A stretch of 64,000 nt of DNA. Origin: Brugia malayi (taxonomy: Eukaryota; Nematoda; Chromadorea; Rhabditida; Onchocercidae). Numbering within the stretch: the stretch's first letter is position 1; the number at the start of each line of letters is the position of its first letter. Below, piece by piece: positions 14,479-27,289 of the stretch. The notes beneath the pieces are model-generated. The model was not told the DNA's origin. It ran no database searches and saw only the letters and a list, made by a program, of their open reading frames with translations. The DNA is taken from NCBI RefSeq assembly GCF_000002995.4, contig NW_025062475.1, forward strand, positions 11,350,187 to 11,414,186, read 5' to 3'. A program made the position numbers and the translations under genes.

Positions 14479-17400
14479 AGTTCAAAAATCGTTTCATTTT
14501 CTTTAATCGCTTCATTTGTATTTAAAATTCACAAAGCTTAAAATTAAAATTTCAGATTATCTTTATTGAGAAAATATTTCTTTCAATGGATTATTTCTTT
14601 TAAAAAATAAAAAAATGGAAATATCTCATTCAATTCATTTGTACTTTTTCTTTTTCGTTTGCTGACGCTGTTGAGAAGTTTTAGTTTTTGTCTGACTGAC
14701 AATGAAATCTTTCTCATTGTTGATTGGTTGACATAAAATGAATAGTCGAGAATAAACATTTTATTGATTGATGTTATAAGGATTACATAAGAGTTAAGAG
14801 ATATTATCAAAATAGTAAGTATCACAAGTAGTTTTATTTTAGGGAAATATCACTGAGATTGATTGCAGCAGGTTGTTGTTTAATTAAAAATTGATAGAGT
14901 GTTGAGGAAGTGATGAACTGAATCGAAGCTTATTGTCACTAAAGATTACAGTAGGCATTTGCTTACAACAAAGCGTAATGACAAAGGAAAATTGTCACCA
15001 TCGGATGGTGAACATTCACTGCGATTGATATTAAATTTAGCTTTTTATAATAAAAAAAGTAAGTTGAACAAAGAACGTACAAACCTTTTAACTGTCAAAA
15101 ATGTGACCGAAAAATGATTAACAATAAAAATAAAAGTAATTTAAATTTACAATATATCAAGCAATCTTTGTTAAAAAACAGTTTGTAATATTTAGCACAA
15201 CATGTTCAATGCATGTAAGCTTAGTTATAATTGAAAGATTGAATGTTGAATTCAAATATAAAATTGAAATTGATTTCTATTTGTTTACGAAAAATTCAAA
15301 TAAGACAATGTTTTAGTCTATGAATTAAAAAAGAAAAAAATGTAGAATTCAATACAAAAATTAATTCAAATATATCATAAAATTATTTCGGTTTTTCTAA
15401 TTGAAATAAATAGTTTTATTAAAAAAAGCAAAACAATTAATATTTGAATAATTTTATTTTTGATTCTTACAAAAACTCTTCCACTGCTTTATTATTATCA
15501 TTTCATTTAGCTTTCTTTAACTTTCTTACTCCCTTGACATTTAGATGTGAGCAGAAAAGAAAACCTTTAAAAAGTTGGAGAGATGACTGAAAAAGAACGC
15601 AAATAAAATAAACAAATAAATAAATAAACAACCAAACTGTTTTAGAAGGAGCTGTATGATAAAGCATATATGACAGAATAAGAAATTTCAAGAAACAAAG
15701 AAAGTCAAATATAAATGTAAGCAGAAAAAAAAAAAAACCTTTGAAAAGTTGGAAACTGAAAAAGAATTCTTGAAAATGATGACAAAAATTTAAACGAAAT
15801 ATAAAAAATGGTAGGAGTCATTTATCAATTCGATAACATTTAATGAATTGTGATTTAATAATAATTCGAAATTTTTAAAAAAAAGGAGAAAAAATAGAAA
15901 CGATGTAGGAATTGAATTGCAATTTGTATTTGCAATTTCATTTCTTCAAATTGATTGGAATAAGATAAACAATTTTATAAACAATTTCAATATAGAAAAA
16001 AAAAAAAATTATAAATTAATGAAGAAGAATTAGAATATCAGCTAGTTATACCATCAATGAATTAATCTGTTCATTCTTAATTATTTAATATAAAAAGAAA
16101 TCGTTTTAACTTCTGTCACTCTAATAATTCTTTGTCCGACATTTTACCAAAATGGAATTAATTGATAATATAGAAAAGAAAAAAGCAGAAATTAAGAATT
16201 TATTGTGTTGGAATAAAATTTAAAACTATAAGATTCAAATTTGATATTTTTTTTTTTTTTTTTTTTTTGGGGAGAAAAGAAATTGAAAAAGTTACTTTCT
16301 TTATTCAAAATTAACCAAAGGTAATTAAATATTATAAGATAACAATTTTCCTGATATTCAATATATTTACATGCATTTATTTATTGTTTCATTTGTTAAT
16401 AATTTTTCTTTTTTATCAACGCTCGATGCTGATAAAGGGAAGGAATTTGCTTATCAGTGATATGTCAATAAAGATTTTGATTATATCATCCGTTTTTGTT
16501 GAAACTGTCACAAATAAAAAGGGTCAAACTTCGTATGCTCAATTTATTAATTCAAATAAATTAAATGAATGTCAAAGAAATCGCATCCATTTCCTACTAA
16601 TCCGATTATACGTTGTGGCATAATCGGATGACATTTCCGATGTCTACTAAACATACACATCAATGTCATGCAATTTGTATGAATCTAATCCGATTCCATG
16701 AGGTATATATTTAAACCGGAATTGAAAGTATATATTGAAACAAGTCAAAAATAACAATGTAATGCGGAAAAAAAAAAACAAACTTCGATTTTAATAAATT
16801 TTTTACTTCAATTTTAACATTTAAACAGCATCTCAAGTTTAATAATTGAAATAGTCTGATCATATGACAAATGTTTTCGCACTTAATTCGATCAAATAAC
16901 TCATTAATTACTGGAAAAGTATGCATAAATTGTGCTAAAAAGTTCAATTCATTTTTACTAAATTAACAAAAATGCTTTCCAATAATCAGATAAACTGTAA
17001 AAGATGAGATAATAATGTTGGAGGAAGATAACTTTAACATTATGGCATTTCGTTTTCTAAGTCCAAATCAAATTCGTTAATCAAATTACTGATTTAAAAA
17101 AAAAAAAAAAAGCAGATGAACAATTTCATGTGCAAATGTTAATGATAAAAGTAAAGTAAGGATTATTTGAGTAACTTCCATACGGACATTAGATAGTTGT
17201 TCAAGTAGAGATAATCGTAGTTTTTGGTTAACTTTTAACTGATAACTGCTCGATTCAAATTTTTGCTCTTATATAAATGGAAGTTTTATCAAAAAGTATA
17301 AAGTAGCTTCACACCAATCGATTGTTAAAGATCATTCAGGTTGAGACAACCGTACTTCGCCGTTAATTCCAAACTTCAAATTTTAGCATTTCGAGAACTT

Positions 17401-18245
17401 TATGTAATCCGATTCAGCGAAAAATTCTTTGATAGTCTTCAGCGCATCTCGAAAATTTTTCCCACTCTTAGATATTTTTCTTTGCTTCAGAGAAATCTTT
17501 CAAACTCGTCCAGTTTATTGAAGACTAACATTTCTCCATTCACTGATAGTGTCATTATAATGTTGAGGGCTAGCTAATCAGTTTTAAAACCATAAAATTC
17601 GAAAACAGATGTACGGAAAACTACCAAATCTATAGTTGTGTAGTGATATTACACCTTTACCTGCCCCAGCACAACGGGAAGTGTAATGACAACAATTCAT
17701 CGTGACGAATCATTGAGGGATAATTAGTTTGAGACAATTAAGGTAATATTTAAATACACAAACGGGTAAATCGTATGTGAAGATATGGGAAGTTTTTCTC
17801 TCAGTATCTGCTATCAAGTAATTCATCACACATTTTTTTGGACTTGACTATATTCACCTTTTACAAATGTGGAATTGTTATGTAAGCCTTTGTTCAGTGC
17901 GTTTTGTAGGTAAAGCAAAAAACACAAAAGATAAAGACTACAATTTATTAATAAGATTACTAATTGTTGGTATTTATTAGTTCAGCAGCAAAAATATATC
18001 GTCACAGTCGACGAATTAATCACATATTATGAAATCTAACTTTGATAATTTCTACTCAAAACGTTCCCATGAAAAGTAAGTAAGAATTAATTTACGAATA
18101 ATAAATTATGACACAACGGAAACTACGAGAATTCATGAATTATCAATGCAGGAGATCGAAATAATAAATATTATCCTTTTCATCCTTCCTTTTAACTATA
18201 TTTAACATAGAAAGAAGTGGATATTAGGGTCTGACGATGGACTAT

Positions 18246-20920
18246 CTAGTACGCATGATTAGCAACATAGAGATTTTGTGCTGCTGCACCAGAACCTGCA
18301 CCTCCGGCATATTTACCCAATTGTGCGAGCGAATTTGCCTGTGCACGTTTCAAGAATGCTTCTTTGGCAGCTTGAATGTTTTCCAATTTACCACCCCAGG
18401 CTGCAAGAGCTGATGCTTGCAATGCTCGACCGTAACTGAAGGTCAAAGCCCACGGCTTTTTACCCTGAAAACAAAAAGAATAGATGACTAACTCTTCTGT
18501 CTGTAAATTGCACAATACAAGGTAGACTGGATTACAATCACATCTATGTCAAATTTTCTAGAAGTTCAAATGGTCATCTAAATAAAAATTCCACAACATC
18601 GAAATAATCGCACTCATCTCCGATTGGTGCGAACTGATGACCCATTTTTACATATGGTCACAAACCATATCTTCTCTCAGTTAATAACAGAATTATATTA
18701 GCAGCAACTTTCATTTCACTCTAAAAAATCATTAGAGAAAATAAAAATATACTGGAAACTGATTGATCGCATTCAAATTAAGTGTCGCATCTTCCTCAGA
18801 CTGACCGCCCGAAAGGAAGACGATACCCGGTACAGCCACTGGAACCGTGCGCTGAAGAGCAGTAACGGTGGCTCGTGCAATATCTTCATGTGAACATTGT
18901 CCCTTGTATTGCATACCTGAAAAATACACTCTTGACTAATTCATTCTACTTTAGTGATCATTCTCTAGTGGAAAATTTCATTTTACTTACATTATTTTTA
19001 CTGCTACATTTATTAGTCGTAGTATTATGTCTTGTTTTCTTGTAATAAATTTCAAATAATCTACCTGGCATACACATATTTGGTTTCAGTAATGTCCCCT
19101 CCAAGTAAACATGATGATCAATCAGCGCCTTGTACGTATATGACAGGACAAGTTCTGTGACCTTCTGACATCGATGAAGATCATGTTCACCATCGGGCAA
19201 AGTTTCGGGTTCTACAATTGGTACCAAACCATGCTGCTGGCAGATTGAAGCATAACGAGCCAAAACCTATAAAAGTGAATTTGAGAAACAGAAAAAAAAA
19301 AGCTTAGTAAAAAAAACCAAATTTGCAGTGAAATATATCGCAAAAACCGTATGTTCTACGGATAGCACAAAAAACTGTTTAAAAAAAGAAAAAAAAACAG
19401 TATCTTTGTTTTCCGGCATATAATTTGAATAATTCATTAGCGAAGATAAGGAAATGAAAAACAAAACCCAGATGATTAAAAATGCCTACTTCAGCAATTT
19501 CAACCAGAGCCATATGGCTAGGTGTTGTTGCACCAATTTTATGCACGCAGCGCCATTTAGCAAACTGTGCACCATCCTAAAACTAATTGATTTTCTTCGA
19601 ATTAATGCCAATCATATATTTCACAATCCTTGTTAACTCTCTATATTTAAAAAGGATTGAGGTAAATAGCAGATTAAATGTGGTGACGTATAACGAGCCA
19701 TCACCTATAAAACTGAATTTGAAAAACAGGAAAAAAATAGACTTAGAAAAAATCTAGAATTGCAGCAAAATTTGTCGAAAAAAAAAATTCTCTCTATCAA
19801 TTGAAAGAGCTTTATATAATATAAAAATGACCTTCTTGTACTGGGCACATCGGTTGTTCAAATCATCTAAGCCTTGCGTGGTACCTTCACCAACAGTGCC
19901 TGCCATTGGAATAACACCTTTATCAACCTAAACAAGATACAATTAATCAAAAGATCGCTATGATCATTAAATTCTTACTTAAGTGAACTAAACTGAATAA
20001 TTCCAATATGGTACAGCAACGGACTAATACAGACTTATCTGACTGCATATATTAATAGGGAAAATGGACGCCATATATAATCAATTACTAATTTTTCAAA
20101 ACACGCCCATTAAGTCATTACATTCAATTAAATTGTTTATTTCTATCATTAATAGGAGTGAAACAGTACTAAAAATTTTCCGTAACTATCTCGAATATCC
20201 AATATTCCCTTATTTTAAAAAAGAAAAAAGTTAACTTACTTTGATGCCTGGGAGAATACCCTTCTTTTGTAGGACTTGAACAAATGGTGTACCATCATCT
20301 GCTTTCTGGTAGAATGTCTCATGAAACATAATAACACCAGAAATATACTTACTCATTTCATCACCAGCTGTGAAAAGAAGCTGAAAGATTTCCTTCTCAT
20401 TTTAGAAATAGTTTCCATACCTCAAAAAAAAAAAAAATTTAACATGTAACATGACTCTAATGTCACAGGCACATACATTAAACCTATAAATTTTTTAAAA
20501 ATAAATCAAGAAATAGACCTGACGATACAAACGTCGATTTTCTTCAACATTTTCAAGCCCAATTGGCTTCAGTTTTTTGTCCATGCTTCCTTAAATAGAT
20601 GATAAATTTGAAAAGAGATCTTTCTTGTCTCTTTTACCTTTATCGCATAGCCAGTCCTGCATCTTTTCTTTCACTCTATTCTGGAAAGCGAAAATAGCAA
20701 AACCAATGCTTTCCATATTAGCGCTTACCCACCACTGTTTTTATTGTTAATGATATCAAAAAAAAAAAAAAAAAAAAAAAGAGAGAAAAAGATGAACTTT
20801 TTACATACCAGTACTCTCATCCGCAGCAAGAATACCTTTACCAGGTGTTACAATTTGATTAGCGATTTGTCGCAATTCATCCTTCTGCGCATCTGTTAGA
20901 AACTGAGAGTAGGAAGTCAT
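18246..20920 (-). CDS. aldo: Fructose-bisphosphate aldolase, class I
   Basis: Cleaves fructose-1,6-bisphosphate to dihydroxyacetone phosphate and glyceraldehyde-3-phosphate in cytosolic glycolysis, and does the reverse in gluconeogenesis. Eight exons join in phase: 20809-20920, 20519-20589, 20240-20380, 19832-19927, 19490-19576, 19065-19266, 18753-18916, 18246-18464. They give 1092 nt and 363 aa, the usual length for this family. Visible landmarks are Asp34 in LAADESTG, Lys147 in AKWRCVHK, Glu188 in IVEPE, the Schiff-base Lys230 in LLKPNM, the phosphate-binding LSGGQSEE stretch, and the conserved C-terminal Tyr363 (VANHAY). All residues expected for catalysis are present, so the gene looks functional. 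The ATG lies three bases after a TTACAG acceptor, as expected for a trans-spliced leader or a 5' UTR intron. Minus-strand AATAAA at 17944-17949 is a possible poly(A) signal. The next gene on the same strand, MED1, is more than 6 kb upstream, so operon membership is unlikely. Confidence 0.97.
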
Positions 20921-20923
20921 TTT

Positions 20924-20929
20924 CTGTAA
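20924..20929 (-). promoter_or_regulatory. 3' splice acceptor just upstream of the aldolase ATG (possible SL site)
   Basis: The minus strand reads TTACAG followed by AAA and then the ATG. It can accept a spliced leader, or it can be the 3' end of a 5' intron starting at the candidate upstream exon 21947-21991. The sequence alone does not decide between these. Confidence 0.5.
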
Positions 20930-21946
20930 TAACAAATACCGATTATATCCTATGTTTTCACACAATAATACAACGCAAGCTTATATGAAATTCATTGCAG
21001 AAATTTGTAAAAACACATTTATCATAATTTTTATGATATCAAATTACTAAAGAAAATTGGGCAACCAAAAAATACGGTCAAGTGTCGAAATCAGGTGAAA
21101 ATTTTAGAAATAGTCTGCCTTACCACCAGTTAAAATCAAGCAAACAAAAATATATATATTAAGAAAACAGCATAAAGAAATTTGCTTCCAACAAAATATA
21201 ATTTGCTTTTAAGCAAATTCAAATTAAAATCTTTCCATTCACAAACATACAAATGATTTTTTAAAAAGCAAAATGTTCTAATAACTGATAAGCACAAATA
21301 TATAGTGTAAACAGCTGCAATATGAGATCTTTAGAGAAGCAAATAAGACTAAGGCTGTATGCGAGAAAAAGATAACGAATGAAATGAGAGAAATGAAAGC
21401 AAACTTAAGTATTAATGCAAAAGAAAGAAAAAATAACAGCCAGCTACATAATACAATTATGCAAATATATGACATGCATAATATAAAATAAACTATGGAC
21501 AAAAAAGTTGTCTATCCTTATTTTCTGATATGAAAATGAAGGCAATGCCCAAGATATGCTGATAGTTATCAAAATAACAAATAGTAAAGAACATACAAAC
21601 GGATTGGGCAGAAAGAAATATAAGAGTTAACCTGCAAATGGCTAATAACGAATTAATGTGGTTTCGAGCTATAGTAACAATAATATAAATATAACATTTC
21701 TTTAACAGCTGACCAAACACAAGAAATTCGGAATTTATAGCGAAGTTTGGTGGAACAAAACTATAAGCTAACTTCATCACTTAGCCAAACAAGGTTAACA
21801 TACATCGTTCAGTAAACCGGCAATAACCTAGTTAACATTATCATTTCAAAGAGACTAACCCTGCTAAGCTACATTAATAACAGATGAAAAAAAAAGAAGA
21901 AAAGCAGACAAAAAAAAACTTAAGAAAAATCTTTCTTTTAACTCAC

Positions 21947-21991
21947 AACAGCTGTGCTCGTATCCCTCTCAGGTATTCGGATTGCTGACAT
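21947..21991 (-). other. Candidate alternative first coding exon of the aldolase gene
   Basis: On the minus strand an ATG opens 15 codons (MSAIRIPERDTSTAV) that run into a good GTGAGT donor. Spliced to the acceptor at 20924, it would read through AAA into the aldolase ATG without a shift (V-K-M-T-S-Y), giving an isoform 16 residues longer at the N-terminus. The open frame, the donor and the in-phase junction are visible; use of the exon is inferred. It could equally be a chance ORF, since 15 codons is short. Confidence 0.35.
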
Positions 21992-22617
21992 AAGAATTTT
22001 TATCATTTTCTTTCCTTATCACTCATACAAAGTTATCTATACTATAATATAAGCAAAGAAATGGAGAGTATTACAAAATGATGCATACAACTAGAATAAA
22101 TGAAATGAAAATAAATTGCTATAAAAAAAAGAATCCCCAAAATCATATAACAAAAACCGAGTTGAAAAACGATCAACGATTGTAGGAGAATTGTGAAAAC
22201 CTATCCATTTCCCATTCTTTACAATAATCAGTATCAAACTAATCTAAATATTAGTTAAATACTAAAAAAGAAAAAAATTTGTTGTTACAATTATGTAAAA
22301 ATTTGATTGCATACATTTATATAACGGAATGATATAACAAATGGAAGAACAAACACAGCAACTGATAAGATAACTGGCTACTATTTTAAAAAAAAAGCAT
22401 AAATGAGTGGTATTATATAAGTTTATATAAGATCTAAATAAGTCTAACATATATCTCTCAGTCATAACTGTAAGAGAGATTGAAGTATTTTTATCAAACT
22501 GCTACAATAATCATCTTTAGCAGTGAAAGAAAAGTACTAGAAGTATATCTACTTACGTTATCTTTTCAAACTAAAACTTTCAGTTTTCTTTAATCATTGT
22601 CCTTGCTGCATATGCAG

Positions 22618-22742
22618 TAAGTGCTGTAGTATCATTATCACCATCATTATTATCATCAGCATCATCACCATTACCATCATTATCTTCCTCATTATTATCA
22701 TCAATCATCATTATCATTATTCTTATCACAATTATCACAAAA
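22618..22742. repeat. ATC trinucleotide repeat, interrupted
   Basis: ATCATT/ATCACC/ATCAGC triplets over about 120 bases. Confidence 0.85.
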
Positions 22743-22825
22743 TTACAGATCGATGAGATAGAGGAAACCGATAGAAAGATGACAAATTTCTGTTGAAAAG
22801 TTCTAAAATTGACATAAAATGCGAA

Positions 22826-22904
22826 TAAATGAAATTATTTAAATCTAAGAATAAAAAATCGGAAATGAAATTATTTAAATCTAAGAATAAAAAATCGGAA
22901 ATGA
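22826..22904. repeat. 35 bp tandem duplication
   Basis: AAATGAAATTATTTAAATCT plus AAGAATAAAAAATCGG appears twice in succession. Confidence 0.9.
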
Positions 22905-23243
22905 TATAATTTGAAGTAAATCAATAACGCGAAATTCTTATTATGCCTTACAAATTATTAGAAGATATTCATTACGAGCAACAACTGAAAAGACTGGAAA
23001 AGGAAAAGTTGAATGGAACCGAAGTAAACAATTTCAAGGAATATAAAGAGAAAAACATATTATGATCAATTTAATTATAAAATACTTTGCTTTAATTCTT
23101 AATTATAATTATAGAAATAGAGAAATGGTTACTAAGGAGAGGGAGAAAAAAGGGCAAAAAATAGAACAGAATATTATGGAACTGAAAAAAAAAAAAACAA
23201 CAACAATAGGATTTCAACAAATTTAACATTTCTAACAGTGAAT

Positions 23244-23278
<35 letters not shown>

Positions 23279-23603
23279 ATCAGCAAAAAAAATACAAAAT
23301 GAAAACTAAAAAGAAAAAAAAAATTGAAGTAATAATGAAAAAAAGAATAAATAATGTTTAAAAAAAAGCTTAAACAATTCGTAATATTTAAGTAAATTCT
23401 AATTAATAATATATACTCGAATTTTTAATATTCTTATCTGATATACAAGTGAAAAAAATGCATAAATGATAAAAAATAATAAATAAATATTCAATATACA
23501 TACATATATCATATGCAAAATTATAAGTTTTTATAATATTAATTATAATATCAAAATTATCAAAAGAAAAAGATTTTTTTAAATGAATCCAAAAGGTGAC
23601 AAA

Positions 23604-23712
23604 GAAAGTTTTGCCTTGATGACAAGAAAGTTTTGCCTTGATGACAAGAAAGTTTTGCCTTGATGACAAGAAAGTTTTGCCTTGATGACAAGAAAGTTTT
23701 GCCTTGATGACG
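23604..23712. repeat. 22 bp minisatellite, five copies
   Basis: GAAAGTTTTGCCTTGATGAC plus AA repeats exactly at 23604, 23626, 23648, 23670 and 23692. Confidence 0.95.
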
Positions 23713-23849
23713 TATCACACACACATATCCAACCCTTCAACTAATCTCCACAACAACAAAACTTCCCACATTCTCCTCCCTTCCTCATATTACCTTATAT
23801 TCTCACTTAAATAGCCTTCTTCTCTGACTAATGCCCATATATGTACAAA

Positions 23850-23950
23850 AATATACACACACACACATACATACACACACACATATATACATACACGCAC
23901 ATACACATACACGCACATACATATACACGCACATACACATACACATGCAC
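23850..23950. repeat. CACATA/CA microsatellite
   Basis: CA runs mixed with ACATACACGCAC units over about 100 bases. Confidence 0.88.
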
Positions 23951-26900
23951 ACGTTGCGAACACCCAACTACCTCGTATTAAACGTCTATACGCAAACGAG
24001 CAACAACAACACACACAACAGCAATAGTTGTTAACGATTCCGTATGGGTAGTTATAGATGTACGAGAGAGAGAGGGAGAGAGAGAGGGAGGGAGGGATTG
24101 ATTTTCTCTTTAAGTTAAGGAAGGGAAGAGTAGGAGAGGGAAGTTTAGAGATAAGTAAGGAGAATAGTACAAGATGAAGGATATTAGTCATATCATATAC
24201 ATATATATACAAACAATATGGGAAAGAGAAAGAGAAGATATGATAGAGAACGGAGAGTGACACTGTAATATTAGGGCAAAAAAAAAAGATTGATAACCAG
24301 TTTGAACTTTTGCGGGAAAAAAAATGAAAGAAGAAATGATCGATTGAGAACTTTTAAATAACATAAATGACTCTCTCTCTCTCTCTCTCTTCCTTTCCCT
24401 CTCTCTACTTTGTCCGTCTCTCTCTCTCTCTCTCCCCTTCATCAACAAAGTTATAAAAATATTCGAAGGAATTGGGTTGAAAAAAAAAAAAAAACGGAAT
24501 AGAAATTTGAAGAAAGCTTCGAGCAAAAGGATAAAAAGCCTTGGGCAAGAAGAGATTTGTATAGGAAGGAGGAAGCTAACTCAATCAGATCTTTGATAAA
24601 ATAAACAAAGAAACAAGCAAGGAGAGAGAGAGGGAAAGAGAGAGAGAGAGAGAGAGAAAGAAAAAATGATAGGATAGAAGAACAGCTGACAATGTATGTC
24701 TTATTATTGATTTATTTGAGAGGAAAAAAAAGTAAAGTTGAGAAAAAATAAGCTCAGAATTCATTCATAAAAGTTATCTATAATAAAATAGGATGAGAAT
24801 GATGCAAAAGAAAATATCTTACTTTACTTTATCTTATCATCTAATCATCTTTATCAATAATAAACTTTTTAAATTCATATTAAATTCTACACTTTGGATA
24901 CTTTTCTTCTTCCAACCAGATACAGTGAAATTTTTAGGTAATTAAAACATTGTAAACGATACTGTCAACAATACTTATTTTGTCCTCTCTTCTCTAATCA
25001 CTAATCGTTATTAATAAAATGATATATGCCAATCTTTCAAATTATAACAAACATATCATTTGCTCTTTAATGTTCTGAAATGATTGATAATATTTCATAT
25101 AGGCATGATTGATTGATTGACTGATTGATTGCTAGAAATTCATTGAAATTTAGAAGTGAAGAAATATTTGGTCATTCATATTTGCTTATCATTTAATTCT
25201 CTCTTTAAATTACAATATGTTTCACTTTCTTATCTTATCATATGGTATTACGACACAACCAATGGTTATTCAAATTATCAAAGAGAAATTTCATATTGTA
25301 TTATCCCTGATAATAATATTGAATTATTTCTTACAAAAGTTAAGAAATCTACATTTTAAAATTCAATAAATTAAATCTTAATTATCATACAAACAGTCCT
25401 TATCTTCAGTTCATTTTAAAAATACTTCAATTATCATACGGTATTACAGCACACTTGTCGGGAAATGCGGAAAAAGAAATTGTCTTAAAAAACGAAGGTA
25501 GATGACTAATCAATCAATATTGAAAAACGTCATGAAGTAACTTTCCGAGTGAAACATAAGTCTGAAAATTTACTTGCACTTTTCTTTTTCTCCTTCTTAC
25601 CTTTATGTTTTCCTTCCTTAGAATTGAATATTATTTAATTTTAAAAAGAATAAGCGAATTTCATGAAATATCATCAAGTAATAATTAACTTTTAAACTCA
25701 TGAATAACAACAACAGTTTCATCTTATATCTTACTGATAATATGAAAATATGGAACACATAAAGATGTAAATTATCATTCACTTACTTACTCATTGACAG
25801 AATGAATAAATATGAAGAGAAAATATAAGTAAACAGAAGACCAACCAGACAAAATGAGTGATGAATCAGTAAATGATATAAGTAAATTTATTTACACTAT
25901 TCTTCCACTTTTTAAATTATTGAAAATTTGCAATGGTATTTTCTATGCATAAAAAAAGAATTAACAAGTGATCATCGATAACAATGAGAAATTTCGAGAT
26001 GTAATGATATAATTTGATTATGTTTTCAACCTCCATAAGCAAACTACATCAGTTTTTCAGTAATTTTGAAATTTATTCAACAAAGAAAATTAAGTATGAC
26101 TAATAGAATAAAATTACTGAATTCAAACATGCAAAAATTCAAACAAATTTCAGAGATAATATCATATAAGACAGAGAAATAAAAAGTGAATGAAATGTTA
26201 GAAAAGATTACAAAAGTATTAAATAAAATTTGTAACATAACAGAAGAAATTTAGCTCTGCCTAAACTGAAAATAAGCAAAACCGGTATGTCAATATATTT
26301 ATTGTACATTACCAATTCATCAGATTCATTAGGAATTTCACTTCGATCGTTGGACTTTTAATAAGTAGAAATGAATAGACTGAATTATTTTAATGCAAAA
26401 AAGAGAGAATAACAACAAATTGTACAAGCACTTTTCGAATCAAATAGTCAATAATAAATAATACGGGAATAAAGGTCAATCACAGAAATAATTTTCAGCT
26501 CTTTCCTTGCATATCATTCTTACTTTATTAGTGCACTAAACCAGAAGCACTCTCAATTCGAAACAACATTTACCTAGGCCTTTTGAGCAAGTCAAACTTT
26601 TAATTTGAAACAACATACAATTTTTTTTAACAACGACGAAAATAAGCCAATGATTTCCGAATGGAAGGAAAAGTCATGTTATATTATTTTTTTTTAGATC
26701 AAATGCTTTCCGCAAGCCAATCATCACTACAAAGCATATATATATATATATAACAAAATGTTATGAAACAAAATATTTTATTCTTATAATCCATACAACA
26801 AACATATAAGTCAAACAATAACACATTTATACTCTTGTTAGAAAGCATATTTGAGTAGAAAAAAGACTACTTCTCATCCATATCGAATATCAAATGAAGA

Positions 26901-27283
26901 TTAAAATTTGGAAGATGTTGCGAAATAAAGATATACATGTTTCAGACTAATATCCCCAATTAAAAAATAACCTGCTATTTTTTTGCAGAAACATCAAAAG
27001 CTTTAATCTCTCCACTTTAATTTTTCTCGCTTTTATCTCTTCAGACAACAATGAAAACAAGCAAGAAATCCGTGATAATTGTAGCAATTATCAACCAAAT
27101 AAACCCAATGTAATAAATAAACCGGCAGTAACTTCAGGATAATACCGATTCCGTGTTTATACTTTAAATTACCTGTAATATTTTAGAAATGCAATATAGA
27201 AGGTAGTTATTACATTATGTACATTAAAATTTCTAGAAATGCAGAGCCAATAAAATCATAAATTGAAAAATTTGTGTCTTTAG

Positions 27284-27289
27284 TTTATT
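27284..27289 (-). terminator. Poly(A) signal AATAAA overlapping the MED1 stop codon
   Basis: The minus strand ends GAT GAG GAA TAA A, so the stop codon TAA lies inside AATAAA. Cleavage 10-25 bases downstream would leave a 3' UTR of only a few tens of bases. No other AATAAA was noticed close by. Confidence 0.5.

Larger units (their letters stand above)
21992..27280. other. Spacer between the aldolase gene and MED1
   Basis: AT-rich, with an ATC array (22618-22742), a 35 bp duplication, a 22 bp minisatellite, CACATA runs (23850-23950) and GA/CT runs (24058-24110, 24367-24436, 24621-24660). I see no gene. Confidence 0.6.

Noticed and set aside
17341..17577. 78-codon plus-strand ORF of mixed composition
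   Set aside because: It starts at TTG, has no recognisable motif, no convincing splice partners and no neighbours supporting it.
23604..23712. CRISPR-like array
   Set aside because: The 22 bp units are directly abutting, with no unique spacers, and this is a eukaryotic genome.
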